Positions 1 through 10,147 are shown, counted from the first letter of the stretch. The stretch is 64,000 nt of DNA from Sphingomonas sp. Leaf412 (GCF_001425405.1 NZ_LMQP01000002.1:422144-486143), one strand, 5' to 3'. Translations and numbers: made by a program. Notes: generated from the letters alone by a model not told the origin.

Positions 1-21
1 TCCCCGTGCTGGGGAGGATAG

Positions 22-2988
22 ATGGGCCGGCTGCGCCTCTACACCATCCCGGCGCACCGGGCGTTCGCCGACGCGCTGGTCGCGGGACTGCTGCGCCGGG
101 TCGGTGACGATCGGCTCGCGCTCGCGCGCGGCATCGTGCTCGTTCCCAACAACCGCGGCGCACTGGCGGTGCGCGATGCGTTCGTGCGGGCGAGCGGGGC
201 GGGGCTGCTGCTGCCGCGGATCGTCGCGCTGGGAAGCGACGATATCGGCGAGGCCCTGGGCGCCGCGCTCGACCCCGCCGATGCGCAGCCGCCGGTGCCG
301 CCCGCGATTCCGCCGCTTCGCCGCCGCCTCGTCCTCGCGCGGCTGGTCGCGGAGGAGCGCGCCGCCGCGCGGCGTCCGGTCGACGCGGCGGAGGCGGTGC
401 GGCTGGCGGGCGAACTGGCGCGCACGCTGGACCAGCTGGCGCTGGAGGATGTCGCGCCCGAACGCCTGGCGCAGATCGATCCCGGCGAGGGTCTGTCCGA
501 CCATTGGGAAAGCGCGTTGCGGCTGTTCCGCCTGCTGCTGGACCGCTGGCCGCAGGAGCGCGCGTCGCTGGGCGGCGTCGATGCGGCGGAGCGGCGGATG
601 CTGTTGTTGCGGCGGCAGGCGGATCGCTGGCGCGCGGCGCCGCCTGCCACGCTGGTCTGCGCGGCGGGCATCACCGACACCGCCCCCGCGGTTGCGGAGT
701 TGTTGCGCGTGGTCGCGGGATCGCCGCAGGGGATGACGGTCTTCGCGGGGCTGGACCGCGACATGCCGGCGGAGGAATGGGACGCGCTCGGCCCGCACCC
801 GCGCGACGAGGCGACCGGCCGCACGAAGCGCGCGATCGAGGTGCATCCGCAATTCCATCTGAAGTTGCTGCTGGGCCGCATCGGCGCGGGGCGGGACGAG
901 GTGATGCGCTGGGCCGACGGCAGCGAGCAGGACGCCCCCCCCTCGCGTGGCCGCGCCATCGCCGACGCGCTGGCGCCGGCCGCCTTCACGGGCAAATGGA
1001 CGCGGTTGTCGCCGGCCAGCCGCCGCCTCGACGGCGTCGCCGCCGCCGAACTGGCGACCCCGGCGGAGGAGGCGCAGGGAATCGCGCTCACGCTGCGCGG
1101 CGCGCTGGAGCGGGAGGGGCAGACCGCCGCGCTGGTGACGCCCGATCGCGCGCTGGCGCGCCGCGTCGCCGCGCATTGCCGCCGCTGGGGCATCGACGTC
1201 GACGACAGCGCGGGGCGTCCGCTGTCGATCCTGCCGCCGGGTACGCTGCTCACCGCGATCGTCGAGGCGGCGGCGCAGGACTTCGCGCCGCTCGCGCTGC
1301 TAACGCTGCTGAAGCATCCGCTGGTCCGCGCGGGCGAGGCGCGTGGCGCCTGGCTCGACGGCGTCCGCCGCCTCGACCGCGCGCTGCGCGGGCCGCGCCC
1401 CGGCCCGGGGCTGGACGGGATCGACGCGCACCTGCGCGACGCGCCCGAGCGCGAGAAGCACGTCCGCGCCGCGGCGGCAGCATTCTGGCCAGAAGCGCGC
1501 GCATTGCTGGAACCGCTCGCGCGCACGTTCGGCGACGGCACCGCGCCGCTGCCCGCGCTCGTCGCCTGCCTGCGCGTCGCGGCGGAGGCGCTGGCGGGGG
1601 AGGAGGCGTGGCGCGGCCCCGCCGGGCGCGCCGCATCGGACCTGCTGGCGGACCTGGAGGAACAGGCGCCGCTGGGGCCCGCCGCGGTCGAGCGCGGCGG
1701 GTTCGCGCCGTTGCTGCGGCTGCTGATGGACGAGGTCGCGATCCGCCGCGCGCCGGGCGACCGGCACCCCCGGCTGGCGATCTACGGCCTGCTGGAGGCG
1801 CGGTTGCAATCCGCGGACCTGATGATCCTGGGCGGGCTGAACGAGGGCACGTGGCCCGGCATCCCCGCGCCCGACCCGTGGCTGGCGCCGCGCATCCGCA
1901 GCGAGCTGGGCCTGCCGGGGCTGGAGCGGTCGATCGGCATCGCCGCGCACGATTTCGGGCAGGCGCTGGGCGCGAAGCAGGTTCTGCTGACGCGCAGCCG
2001 CCGCGACGTGCGCTCGCCCGCGCTCGCCTCGCGCTTCTGGTTGCGGCTGGAGGCGATGGCGGGGGACCGATTCGTGCGTGCGCGCGATTTGGAGGGGTGG
2101 ACCCGCGCGATCGACGACGGCGGCGTGCCGATGCCCGCCGCACGCCCCGCGCCGATGCCCGCGAAGGCGCACCGCCCCGATCGCATTTCGGTGACCGAGG
2201 TCGACCGGTTGAAGGCCGATCCCTTCGCCTTCTACGCCCGCCGCATCCTGAAGCTGATGCCGCTCGACGCGGTCGATGCGGATCCGAGCGCGGCGTGGCG
2301 CGGTACCGCGGTGCATGGCGTGCTGGAAGCCTGGGCGAAGGAGGACGATTGCGATCCCGCTGCGCTGATGCCGCGCGCGCTGGCGCTGCTGGACGATCCC
2401 GCCGCGCACCCGCTGCTGCGCGCCTTGTGGCAGCCGCGCCTGCTCGCGGGGTTCGAGTGGATCGCGCGCCGCACCGCGGAGCAGCGCGCGGAGGGGCGCG
2501 AGGTGCTGTCGGTCGAGGGGCAGGGCGGCGCGCGCATCGCGGGCATCGACCTGTCGGGCCGCTACGACCGGATCGACCGCATGCCCGACGGCGGGCTGGG
2601 CATCGTCGATTACAAGACCGGCAAGGCCCCCTCCACTGCCGCGGTGGAGGGCGGGTTCAACCTGCAACTCGGCCTGCTCGGCGCGATCGCGGAGGCGGGG
2701 GGATTCGAACGGGCGACGGGGACGGCGACCGCGTTCGAATATTGGTCGCTGGCGAAGAAGGACGATTCGTTCGGCGTCGTCAGCAGCCCGGCCGATCCCG
2801 CGGGAAAGAACGGGCGTATCCCGACCGACGATTTCGTCCGCACCGCGGTCGACAGCTTCACCGACAGCGCCAAGAAATGGTTGCTGGGCGAGGAGCCGTT
2901 CACCGCGAAGCTGCACCCGGAATTCGCGCCCTATGCGGAGTATGACCAGCTGATGCGGCGCGACGAATGGTATGGCCGTGAGGGGTGA
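22..2988 (+). CDS. addB: Double-strand break repair protein AddB
   Basis: This 988-aa protein is the nuclease/inactivated-helicase subunit of the AddAB (RecBCD-like) enzyme, which resects double-strand breaks in the cytoplasm to load RecA. The C-terminal PD-(D/E)XK nuclease is visible as GIVDYKTGK, followed by a typical alphaproteobacterial AddB tail. The N-terminus has the weak helicase-like fold of the family without a clear Walker A. The length matches alphaproteobacterial AddB. The ATG follows GGAGGA. addA lies 123 bp downstream on the same strand, the usual sphingomonad order, so the two probably form one transcription unit. An in-frame TAG at 19-21 may be the end of an upstream gene outside the window. 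Confidence 0.95.
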   Translation: MGRLRLYTIPAHRAFADALVAGLLRRVGDDRLALARGIVLVPNNRGALAVRDAFVRASGAGLLLPRIVALGSDDIGEALGAALDPADAQPPVPPAIPPLRRRLVLARLVAEERAAARRPVDAAEAVRLAGELARTLDQLALEDVAPERLAQIDPGEGLSDHWESALRLFRLLLDRWPQERASLGGVDAAERRMLLLRRQADRWRAAPPATLVCAAGITDTAPAVAELLRVVAGSPQGMTVFAGLDRDMPAEEWDALGPHPRDEATGRTKRAIEVHPQFHLKLLLGRIGAGRDEVMRWADGSEQDAPPSRGRAIADALAPAAFTGKWTRLSPASRRLDGVAAAELATPAEEAQGIALTLRGALEREGQTAALVTPDRALARRVAAHCRRWGIDVDDSAGRPLSILPPGTLLTAIVEAAAQDFAPLALLTLLKHPLVRAGEARGAWLDGVRRLDRALRGPRPGPGLDGIDAHLRDAPEREKHVRAAAAAFWPEARALLEPLARTFGDGTAPLPALVACLRVAAEALAGEEAWRGPAGRAASDLLADLEEQAPLGPAAVERGGFAPLLRLLMDEVAIRRAPGDRHPRLAIYGLLEARLQSADLMILGGLNEGTWPGIPAPDPWLAPRIRSELGLPGLERSIGIAAHDFGQALGAKQVLLTRSRRDVRSPALASRFWLRLEAMAGDRFVRARDLEGWTRAIDDGGVPMPAARPAPMPAKAHRPDRISVTEVDRLKADPFAFYARRILKLMPLDAVDADPSAAWRGTAVHGVLEAWAKEDDCDPAALMPRALALLDDPAAHPLLRALWQPRLLAGFEWIARRTAEQRAEGREVLSVEGQGGARIAGIDLSGRYDRIDRMPDGGLGIVDYKTGKAPSTAAVEGGFNLQLGLLGAIAEAGGFERATGTATAFEYWSLAKKDDSFGVVSSPADPAGKNGRIPTDDFVRTAVDSFTDSAKKWLLGEEPFTAKLHPEFAPYAEYDQLMRRDEWYGREG

Positions 2989-2995
2989 CATGTCC

Positions 2996-3095
2996 GTCAT
3001 GCCGGACGTGATCCGGCATCCATCGTGCCGCGAGAGCAACGCCTGCAAGCCTGCGCGGCGCGATGGACCCCGGATCGAGTCCGGGGTGACGGATG
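2996..3095. repeat. Palindromic intergenic repeat between addB and addA
   Basis: Two palindromic units lie in the addB-addA gap: gtcatgccggacgtgatccg (from 2996) and a ggaccccgga...tccggggt dyad at about 3065-3088. Such extragenic palindromes are common between sphingomonad and caulobacter genes. The transcript would form stem-loops here, which could tune addA expression or mRNA stability. The repeat status is inferred from its type; the window holds only related, not identical, elements. Confidence 0.6.
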
Positions 3096-3111
3096 TTTCG
3101 GGGCGAAGCGT

Positions 3112-6100
3112 ATGACCACCGTCCGTCCGCTCCCCACCCTCGTCGGCGAGCAATTGCGCGCCAGTCGTCCCGACGCGCACGTATGGCTGTCCGCGTCCGC
3201 GGGTACCGGCAAGACGCAGGTGCTCGCCGCCCGCGTGTTCCGGCTATTGCTGCGCGGGACCGATCCGTCCGCGATCCTGTGCCTGACCTTCACGAAGGCG
3301 GGGGCGGCGGAGATGGCGACGCGGATCAACCGGCAGCTCGCGCACTGGGTCCGCATCGACGATACCGCGCTGTTCGACGATCTGCGCGCGCTGGGCGAGC
3401 CCGGCGGCCCTGCGCAGCGCGATTTCGCGCGGACGCTGTTTGCCAAGGTCCTCGATGCGCCCGGCGGCGGCCTGCGCATCCAGACGATCCACGGCTTCTG
3501 CCAATCGCTGCTCGCCGCTTTCCCGATCGAGGCGGGGCTGGTCCCCGGTTTCCGCCCGATCGAGCCGCGCGAGGAGGCGTTGCTGCGGCGGCAGTCGCTC
3601 GCCGACCTGCTGGTCGACGCGCAGCGCGACGGGCGCGAGGGGCCGGTGCGGACGATCGGCGCGCTCAGCGTGCGGCTGGGGGAGCAGGGGGCGGAGGGGT
3701 TCCTTGCCGCCTGTTCGCGCGCCGGGGAGGCGCTGGATGCGCTGCCCAGCGGCATCGCGCCGTTCGTGCGCGGGCAATTGGGCGTGCCGCTGGAGGATAT
3801 CGAGGCGGTCATCGCCGCGGGGTGCGACGACCTCGATACGTCCGCCGTCGAGCGCCTCGGCGTCGCCAACCGCGCGTGGGGAACCGCGACGGGCACGAAA
3901 CACGCCGACGCGATCGCAGGCTGGCTCGCCGCCGATATCGCGGGGCGGGTGGCGATGCTGCCGGGCCTGCTGGCGGTCGTGCAGACCGGGAAGGGCGAGC
4001 CGCGCAAGGCGTCGGCGAAGCTGCTGGCGGCGGAGCCGGATTACGTCGAACTGGCGGCCGACCTCGGGGATGCCTGCGCCGAACTGATCGGCCTGCGCAT
4101 CCGCGCCGCCTATGCCGATGCGCTGGGCGCGGCGCTGGAGGTCGGGCGCGACTATGCCCGCGCCTATGCCGGCGCGAAACGGCGCGCGGGGGCGGTGGAT
4201 TTCGACGACCTGATCCGTGCCGCGGTGGACCTGCTGCGCCAGCCGGGGATCGGCGAGTGGATCCGCTACAAGCTGGACCAGGTGACCGAACACGTGCTGG
4301 TCGACGAGGCGCAGGACACCAATGTCGCGCAATGGACGATCGTGCGCGCGCTGGTGGACGAATATTTCGTCGGCCGCGGCGTCTTCGCGCCGTCGGTGCG
4401 GACGCTGTTCACGGTCGGCGACCTGAAGCAGGCGATCTTCGGTTTCCAGGGCACCGATCCGCTGTTCTTCCAGGCGGCGGAGGAGCATTTCCGGCGCGCC
4501 GCCGAACAGGTGGCGGGCGACGACATGATGCCCGACGACGAACGCGGCCTGCCGCTCGAACGCCTGTCGCTGACCGATTCCTTCCGCTCCACCGCGCCGA
4601 TCCTGCAATTCGTCGACGCCGCGATCGAGACGGTCGGCGCGGATGCGCTGGGCACCGACGTCGTCCCTGCGCATGCCAGCCGCGTGGCCGGGCCGGGGGA
4701 GATCGAGCTGTGGCCCCCCGTCGTCGCGGGCCAGACCGAGGGGGAGGATGCGGGCGAGGAGGGATGGATCGAGGATGCGGTGCGCGAGAATGCGACGCGC
4801 ATCGCCAAGCAGGTCCGCCGGTGGCTGGACGACGGATTGTGGCTGGGTGCGAAGCGACGCGCATTGCGGCCCGAGGACGTCATGATCCTGGTCAAGCGAC
4901 GCGGCGACCTCGCGCAATTGCTCGTCGCGCGGCTGTATGCGGAAGGGGTGCCGGTCGCGGGCGTCGATCGCCTGCGCCTCGCCGCGCCGCTGGCCGTGCA
5001 GGATTTGCTGGCGGCGGTGCGGTTCGTGTTGCAGCCCGACGACGACCTCAGCCTGGCGGGGCTGCTCGTCTCCCCGCTGATCGGCTGGACGCAGGACGAG
5101 TTGATGGCGCGCGCGATCCCGCGCGAGGGCCCGCTGTGGCGGCATCTGCTGCGCACCTGTCCGGAGCATCTGGAGGCTGTGCGCGCGATCCTGGCGAACG
5201 GCGCGATCGACACGCCGTATCGCTTTCTGGAACAGATCCTGTCCGGTCCGCTCGACGGGCGGCGCAAGTTGCTGTCGCGACTGGGGGAGGAGGCGCGCGA
5301 TCCGATCGAGGAATTGCTGAACGCCGCGCTCGATTTCGAGACGAACACGACGCCCTCGCTGCAACGCTTCCTCGACTGGTTCGAGCGTGACGAGGTGGAG
5401 ATCGTCCGCGACGCCGCCGCGCCGCTCGACGCGGTGCGCGTGATGACCGCGCACGGGGCGAAGGGGTTGCAGGCGCCGCTGGTGATCCTGGCCGACGCGA
5501 CGGTCGATCCCGATTCGACGCCGCGATCGGTGGTGATGTGGACGCCCGACGATCACGATGCCGCGGTCCCGGTCTTCCGCCCGCGCAAGGCCGAGCGCGC
5601 GGGCGCGATCGATGCCGCACTGTCCGCGGTGGAGACGCGCGAGCGGCAGGAGCATTGGCGGCTGTTCTACGTCGCCGCGACGCGCGCGGAGGAGCGGCTG
5701 GTGATCGCGGGTGCCCTGGGACCGAAGGCGAAGGGCGTCCCGCCGGAGGCGAGCTGGTACGCCGCCGCGGCGCGCACGTTCGATGCGCTGGGGGTCGCGG
5801 GCGGGGAGGGGGAGGCGCGCCGTTTTGCGGGCAGCACCCCCGCCGCCGCCCGCGCGCCTGAGCCTGCCGCGCCATCGGCGGTGGAGCCGCGCGCGGCGCT
5901 TCCCGACTGGGCGCGCCTGCCCGCGCCGCCGGAATCGCGGCCGACGCGGCCGCTGGCGCCGTCGTCGCTGGGCGAGGACGGCGTCGCGGATGCGCCGCCC
6001 ACGCCCGCGATGCGCGCCGCCGCGGCGCGCGGGCGGTTGATGCATGCGCTGTTCGAGCGACTGCCGCCGCTGGCCCATGGCGCGCGCCGCGCCGCCGCCG

Positions 6101-6510
6101 CGACGTGGCTGGCGGCACGGACCGACGACCCCGCCGCGGTGATCGATCCGGTGATGGGGGTGCTGGACGATCCCGCGATGACCGACCTGTTCGGGCCGGA
6201 CGCCCTTGCGGAAGCGCCGATCAGCGCGACCCTGCCCGACGGTCGCGTCATCGCGGGGACGGTCGACCGGTTGCTGGTCGCGGATGGGGTCGTGCGCGTG
6301 ATCGATTACAAGACCGGTCGCCACGTCCCCGCCGACGCGGCCGACGTGCCGCCCTATCACCGCGCGCAGATGGCGGCGTATCGCGCCGCATTGGCGGTCA
6401 TCTTTCCCGATGCGCGGATCGAGGCGGCGCTGCTGTACACCGCCGGCCCGCGGCTGATCGTCCTTTCGGAAGAAGCTCTTGTCGCCGACGGAGCAAAGCT
6501 TGCCCCCTGA
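3112..6510 (+). CDS. addA: Double-strand break repair helicase AddA
   Basis: The 1132-aa AddA subunit is an SF1A (UvrD-type) ATP-dependent 3'-5' helicase fused to a C-terminal nuclease; with AddB it processes DNA ends for recombination. Walker A is SASAGTGKT near the N-terminus, Walker B is LVDEAQDT, helicase motif IV/V regions follow (AHGAKGLQAP), and the C-terminal PD-(D/E)XK motif is VIDYKTGRH. I place the start at the ATG at 3112, after a GGGGCGAAG ribosome-binding stretch, because residues encoded upstream of it come from the palindromic repeat. It follows addB directly. Confidence 0.95.
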   Translation: MTTVRPLPTLVGEQLRASRPDAHVWLSASAGTGKTQVLAARVFRLLLRGTDPSAILCLTFTKAGAAEMATRINRQLAHWVRIDDTALFDDLRALGEPGGPAQRDFARTLFAKVLDAPGGGLRIQTIHGFCQSLLAAFPIEAGLVPGFRPIEPREEALLRRQSLADLLVDAQRDGREGPVRTIGALSVRLGEQGAEGFLAACSRAGEALDALPSGIAPFVRGQLGVPLEDIEAVIAAGCDDLDTSAVERLGVANRAWGTATGTKHADAIAGWLAADIAGRVAMLPGLLAVVQTGKGEPRKASAKLLAAEPDYVELAADLGDACAELIGLRIRAAYADALGAALEVGRDYARAYAGAKRRAGAVDFDDLIRAAVDLLRQPGIGEWIRYKLDQVTEHVLVDEAQDTNVAQWTIVRALVDEYFVGRGVFAPSVRTLFTVGDLKQAIFGFQGTDPLFFQAAEEHFRRAAEQVAGDDMMPDDERGLPLERLSLTDSFRSTAPILQFVDAAIETVGADALGTDVVPAHASRVAGPGEIELWPPVVAGQTEGEDAGEEGWIEDAVRENATRIAKQVRRWLDDGLWLGAKRRALRPEDVMILVKRRGDLAQLLVARLYAEGVPVAGVDRLRLAAPLAVQDLLAAVRFVLQPDDDLSLAGLLVSPLIGWTQDELMARAIPREGPLWRHLLRTCPEHLEAVRAILANGAIDTPYRFLEQILSGPLDGRRKLLSRLGEEARDPIEELLNAALDFETNTTPSLQRFLDWFERDEVEIVRDAAAPLDAVRVMTAHGAKGLQAPLVILADATVDPDSTPRSVVMWTPDDHDAAVPVFRPRKAERAGAIDAALSAVETRERQEHWRLFYVAATRAEERLVIAGALGPKAKGVPPEASWYAAAARTFDALGVAGGEGEARRFAGSTPAAARAPEPAAPSAVEPRAALPDWARLPAPPESRPTRPLAPSSLGEDGVADAPPTPAMRAAAARGRLMHALFERLPPLAHGARRAAAATWLAARTDDPAAVIDPVMGVLDDPAMTDLFGPDALAEAPISATLPDGRVIAGTVDRLLVADGVVRVIDYKTGRHVPADAADVPPYHRAQMAAYRAALAVIFPDARIEAALLYTAGPRLIVLSEEALVADGAKLAP

Positions 6511-6563
6511 CGGTTGAGCGGGCGATGCGCGCGCCCTAGCTAAGGGGCGAAGGAGATTTCGAC

Positions 6564-6887
6564 ATGGCGACGAAGAAGGTTACCGACGCGAGTTTCAAGG
6601 CCGACGTGCTGGATGCCGACAAGCCCGTGCTGGTGGATTTCTGGGCCGAATGGTGCGGCCCGTGCAAGATGATCGGCCCGAGCCTGGAGGAATTGTCCGA
6701 CGAGCTGGGCGAGCAGGTGACGATCGCCAAGATCAACATCGACGAGAATCCGGAGGCCCCTGGCGCCTATGGCGTGCGCGGCATTCCGACGATGATCCTG
6801 TTCAAGGCCGGCGCCCCCGCTGCGACGAAGGTCGGTGCGTCGCCCAAGGGACAGATCAAGGGCTGGCTTGAGGGCGAGCTGCGCTAG
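6564..6887 (+). CDS. trxA: Thioredoxin
   Basis: This 107-aa classical thioredoxin reduces protein disulfides in the cytoplasm using electrons from thioredoxin reductase. The active site WCGPCK and the cis-proline segment RGIPTM are intact, and the length is standard. The ATG follows AAGGAGA. It sits 53 bp after addA, the conserved addB-addA-trxA order of sphingomonads. A strong palindromic repeat follows the stop. Confidence 0.97.
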   Translation: MATKKVTDASFKADVLDADKPVLVDFWAEWCGPCKMIGPSLEELSDELGEQVTIAKINIDENPEAPGAYGVRGIPTMILFKAGAPAATKVGASPKGQIKGWLEGELR

Positions 6888-6896
6888 GTCTTTCGT

Positions 6897-6968
6897 CGTT
6901 GCGAGCGTAGCGACGCAATCCAGTGTATCTCGCGAAACACTGGATTGCTTCGCTCCGCTCGCAATGAC
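6897..6968. repeat. Inverted-repeat intergenic element, possible bidirectional terminator
   Basis: Arms of about 28 nt are near-perfect inverted copies: ttgcgagcg...cgcaatccagtg on the left and cactggattg...cgctcgcaa on the right, with a short spacer. The element lies between the convergent trxA and alkylsulfatase genes, so a folded transcript could terminate both. This sequence type recurs widely in sphingomonad genomes (family knowledge). Confidence 0.65.
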
Positions 6969-6976
6969 GGTATCGA

Positions 6977-8890
6977 TTACGGCGTGACGATCGCGAAGTT
7001 CGGATCGGGCGCGTCGAACCAGCCCGCGAAACGTGCCAGCAGCGCGCCGTCGCCCTCGATCCGTGCTGCGCCGCTCGCCACCTGATCCGCCAGCGGCGCA
7101 CCGCCGCCGAGGCTGTCGAGGAACGCGGCGCGTGGCACCGTCAGCGTCGCATCCGCCGTTCCCGTCGCGCCGATCCGGTGGGTCAGTACGCCGTTCGCCA
7201 CCGACACCAGTACGCGCTCGTTCCGCTCCGGGAAGACGAAGGCGATCCGTGCTGTGCCCGCCTTCGCGGGGTCGAGCCGCGTCGCGAGCACGTCGAACAC
7301 CGCCGCGGTCGGCAACGCGCCCAGTCGCGCGGGCGCCCGCGGTGACGGCGTCACCCCGCGCCGCAACTCGGCCGCGCCCGACAGATAAAAATTGCGCCAC
7401 AGGCTCGTCTCGCTCTGCCACGCAAGCTGCTCGTAGCAGCGCGCCAGCAGCGTCTTCGCCGCAGCGTCGCCCGCGTCCGCGAACACCCCGCGGTTCAGCA
7501 GTTCCGCCGCCCACGCGTAATCGCCCGCGTCATAGGCGGCCTGCGCGAGCGCCAATACCTTCGCCGCGCCCCCCATCGCCGCGACGTACTTCCGCCCGCC
7601 CTCCTCCGCAGGCAGCGGCGCGAGATGCGCGGGATTGCCGTCGAAGAAACCCAGATAATATTGGTACACCGCGCGCGCGTTGAAGCTGGTGGAGCCGTAA
7701 TAGGGCCGGTTGTACCATTGCCGCGCGAGGACGGGCGGCAGCTTTAGCGTCGCGGCGATCTCGTCCCCTGTCATCCCCTTGTTCATCATCCGCACGGTCT
7801 GGTCGTGGAGATAGGCATAGGCGTCGCGATGCTTGCCGAGATAGTCCGCCACCTCGGCCTGCCCGAAGCGCGGCCAGCCGTGGCTGGCGATCAGCACGTT
7901 CGACCCGGCGTACAGGTCGATCGCCTCGGACAGCCCGCGGGCCCAGCGGCGCGCGTCGCGGATCTGCGCGCCGCGCGGGGTAAGGATGTTGTGCTGCGTC
8001 GCATTGGCGTTCTCCGCCATGTCCACCACGCGCCAGTCGGGGAAGCCGACGTTCATTTCGGCGGGCGCCTCCGTCCCCGGCGTGAACTGGAACAGCATCC
8101 TGACGCCGTCGATCGTCACCTCCTCGCCGGTCCGCGCGATCTCGCGCGTCGGCGGGACCAGCGAGGGCGTACCTTGCGCGACGGCGGGGCCGATGCCGCT
8201 GTTGACCAGGCCGGTCGCGCTGCGCGGCAGGGCCATGCCGAGGTGGTAGGTCGCGCGGCGCTGCATCGCCGGGCCGGCGATGACGTTCTCGCTGATCGCG
8301 GATTCGAGGAAGCCGCGTGGGGCGATGACGGGCACGTCCTTCACCGCGAAGGGAAGCAGCCCGCCGGTGCCGCCATAATGATCGGCGTGGCTGTGCGTCA
8401 GGACGATCGCCGCGATCGGGCGCTTGCCCAGCTTCTCGGTGACGAGGTCGTAGGCCGCCTTCGCGGTTTCGGTGCTGGTCAGCGCGTCGATGACGATCCA
8501 GCCGGTGCCGCCCTTCACGAAGGTGATGTTGGCGAGGTCGAAGCCGCGTACCTGCCAGATGCGGTCCGTGACCCTGAACAGCCCGTGCCGCGCCATCAGG
8601 CCCGCCTGCCGCCACAGGCTGGGGTGGACGCTGCCCGGTGTCTGTTTCGCACGCGTGAAGGCGAAGGCGTCGAGGTCGAACACCGTCCGCCCATCCGCGG
8701 CCTTGATGAGCGGATCCTTGCGCGTGCCGACGAAGCCGCGGGTGGCGCGGTCGATGTCGGCGCGGTCGGCCCAGTTCAGCGCGGCGGCGTCCGCCTTCTG
8801 CTTCGCCAGCGTCGCGGGGGAGGGAGGATCGACCTGCGCCCCTGCCAGTGTCGCGATCGCCAGCGCCAGCGCGCTCCAATATCGTGTCAT
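6977..8890 (-). CDS. Alkyl/aryl-sulfatase, metallo-beta-lactamase fold
   Basis: This 637-aa protein is of the SDS-hydrolase/BDS1 group, which cleaves alkyl sulfate esters. A hydrophobic N-terminus (YWSALALAIATLAGA) suggests a signal peptide and periplasmic location. The zinc motif THSHADHYGG is intact in the middle of the N-terminal half, followed by an alkylsulfatase dimerisation domain and a C-terminal SCP2-like domain (about residues 500-637), the complete family architecture. The ATG at 8890 follows GGGGAGAGGGA; the longer reading frame upstream runs through a palindromic repeat and is unlikely. The substrate cannot be told from sequence. Confidence 0.88.
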   Translation of the reverse strand: MTRYWSALALAIATLAGAQVDPPSPATLAKQKADAAALNWADRADIDRATRGFVGTRKDPLIKAADGRTVFDLDAFAFTRAKQTPGSVHPSLWRQAGLMARHGLFRVTDRIWQVRGFDLANITFVKGGTGWIVIDALTSTETAKAAYDLVTEKLGKRPIAAIVLTHSHADHYGGTGGLLPFAVKDVPVIAPRGFLESAISENVIAGPAMQRRATYHLGMALPRSATGLVNSGIGPAVAQGTPSLVPPTREIARTGEEVTIDGVRMLFQFTPGTEAPAEMNVGFPDWRVVDMAENANATQHNILTPRGAQIRDARRWARGLSEAIDLYAGSNVLIASHGWPRFGQAEVADYLGKHRDAYAYLHDQTVRMMNKGMTGDEIAATLKLPPVLARQWYNRPYYGSTSFNARAVYQYYLGFFDGNPAHLAPLPAEEGGRKYVAAMGGAAKVLALAQAAYDAGDYAWAAELLNRGVFADAGDAAAKTLLARCYEQLAWQSETSLWRNFYLSGAAELRRGVTPSPRAPARLGALPTAAVFDVLATRLDPAKAGTARIAFVFPERNERVLVSVANGVLTHRIGATGTADATLTVPRAAFLDSLGGGAPLADQVASGAARIEGDGALLARFAGWFDAPDPNFAIVTP

Positions 8891-8960
8891 CGTCCCTCTC
8901 CCCGCTTTCCGAAGAAGGTAGAAGGGTTCCCGGCCGGATGACCAGCCCTTGTACTCTGTG

Positions 8961-9008
8961 CTCCCGCGAAGGCGGGAGGCCAGACTGGGTCCCCGCCTGC
9001 GCGGGGAC
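8961..9008. repeat. Palindromic intergenic repeat
   Basis: Two adjacent palindromes, ctcccgcgaaggcgggag (8961-8978) and gtccccgcctgcgcggggac (8989-9008), fill the gap between dapE and the alkylsulfatase gene. The pair (a CTCCCGCGAAGGCGGGAG unit, then a GTCCCCGC-type unit) is a familiar sphingomonad extragenic palindrome. Confidence 0.6.
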
Positions 9009-9017
9009 ACGAGGGGA

Positions 9018-10136
9018 TCACCCCAGCGCCCGCCGGATCACCCCTGCATAGATCGCCGTCAGCGTGTGCAGGTCCGCCACCGCCACCGCCTCGTCCAGCT
9101 TGTGCATCGTGGCGTTGAGCAGCCCGAACTCCACCACCGGACACAGCGCGCGCAGGAAGCGGGCGTCGGACGTGCCACCGGTGGTGGACAGTTCCGGCAC
9201 CCGCCCCGTCTCCTCCTCGATCGCGGCGGACACCAGTGCGGACAGCGGGCCCGGCGGGGTAAGGAATGCCTCGCCCGATACCTTCGCGGTCACCACCGCA
9301 TCGGGCGCATGCAGCCGGACGATCGCGGTCACGCGCTCGGCCAGACCCTGTCCGGTGTGGAGGTCGTTGAAGCGGATGCTGATCCGCGCCGATGCCTTCG
9401 CCGGGATGACGTTGGTCGCGGGGTTGCCGACGGTCACGTCGGTGATCTCCAGGTTCGACGGCTGGAACCAGTCGGTGCCGTCGTCCAGCACCAGCGCGTC
9501 GAGCGCCGCCAGCGCGGCGACCAGTCGCGGGACCGGATTGTCGGCGAGATGGGGATAGGCGACATGCCCCTGTCGCCCGGGCACGTCGATCCACATGTTC
9601 ACCGATCCGCGCCGTCCGATCTTGACCATGTCGCCGAGCTGCGCGGTGGAGGTCGGCTCGCCGACCAGGCAGAGGTTCGGTGCGATCCCGCGCGCGCGCA
9701 TCCGTTCGATCAGCGCGACCGTGCCATGGGTCGCCGGTCCCTCCTCGTCGCCTGTGATGACGAGGGTGAGCTGCCCGGCATGCGCCGTCCGTGCCGCCGC
9801 GGCGACGAAGGCAGCGATCGCACCCTTCATGTCCACCGCGCCGCGCCCGTAGAGCATCTCCCCGCGCACCTCCGGCACGAACGCCCCGGCGGTCCACCCC
9901 TCGCCGGGCGGCACCACGTCCACATGCCCCGCGAAGGCCAGATGCGGCGCGCCGGTCCCGCGCGTCGCCAGCAGATTTTCGACCGGCCCGTCGGGCGCGG
10001 TTCCGTCCACGGTCCGTTCGACCGCGAAGCCGATCGCGACCAGCGCCGCCTCCAGCACGTCGAACACCGCGCCGCGCGCGGGGGTGACGCTGTTGCAGGC
10101 GATCAGGCGCGCGGTAAGGTCGACGGGATCGATCAT
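9018..10136 (-). CDS. dapE: Succinyl-diaminopimelate desuccinylase
   Basis: This 372-aa M20-family zinc/cobalt metallopeptidase hydrolyses N-succinyl-LL-diaminopimelate in lysine and peptidoglycan precursor synthesis. Metal-ligand motifs are present: FAGHVDVVPPGEGW, GRGAVDMKGAIAAF, TGDEEGPATHGT and a C-terminal TTGGTSDARF. The length fits DapE. I use the ATG at 10136 (MIDPVDL). The divergent cupin gene begins only 11 bp away, so each gene's promoter must lie within the other gene or overlap it. Confidence 0.93.
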   Translation of the reverse strand: MIDPVDLTARLIACNSVTPARGAVFDVLEAALVAIGFAVERTVDGTAPDGPVENLLATRGTGAPHLAFAGHVDVVPPGEGWTAGAFVPEVRGEMLYGRGAVDMKGAIAAFVAAAARTAHAGQLTLVITGDEEGPATHGTVALIERMRARGIAPNLCLVGEPTSTAQLGDMVKIGRRGSVNMWIDVPGRQGHVAYPHLADNPVPRLVAALAALDALVLDDGTDWFQPSNLEITDVTVGNPATNVIPAKASARISIRFNDLHTGQGLAERVTAIVRLHAPDAVVTAKVSGEAFLTPPGPLSALVSAAIEEETGRVPELSTTGGTSDARFLRALCPVVEFGLLNATMHKLDEAVAVADLHTLTAIYAGVIRRALG

Positions 10137-10147
10137 GGGAGGCGCCA

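Noticed and set aside
39-1541. Long minus-strand open frame inside addB
   Set aside because: Low-complexity Ser/Arg/Ala composition typical of a shadow frame in high-GC DNA; addB has clear motifs.
3244-6360. 1038-codon open frame on the minus strand of addA
   Set aside because: No domain-like pattern, strong Arg/Gln/His bias; it is the complement of a well-supported gene.
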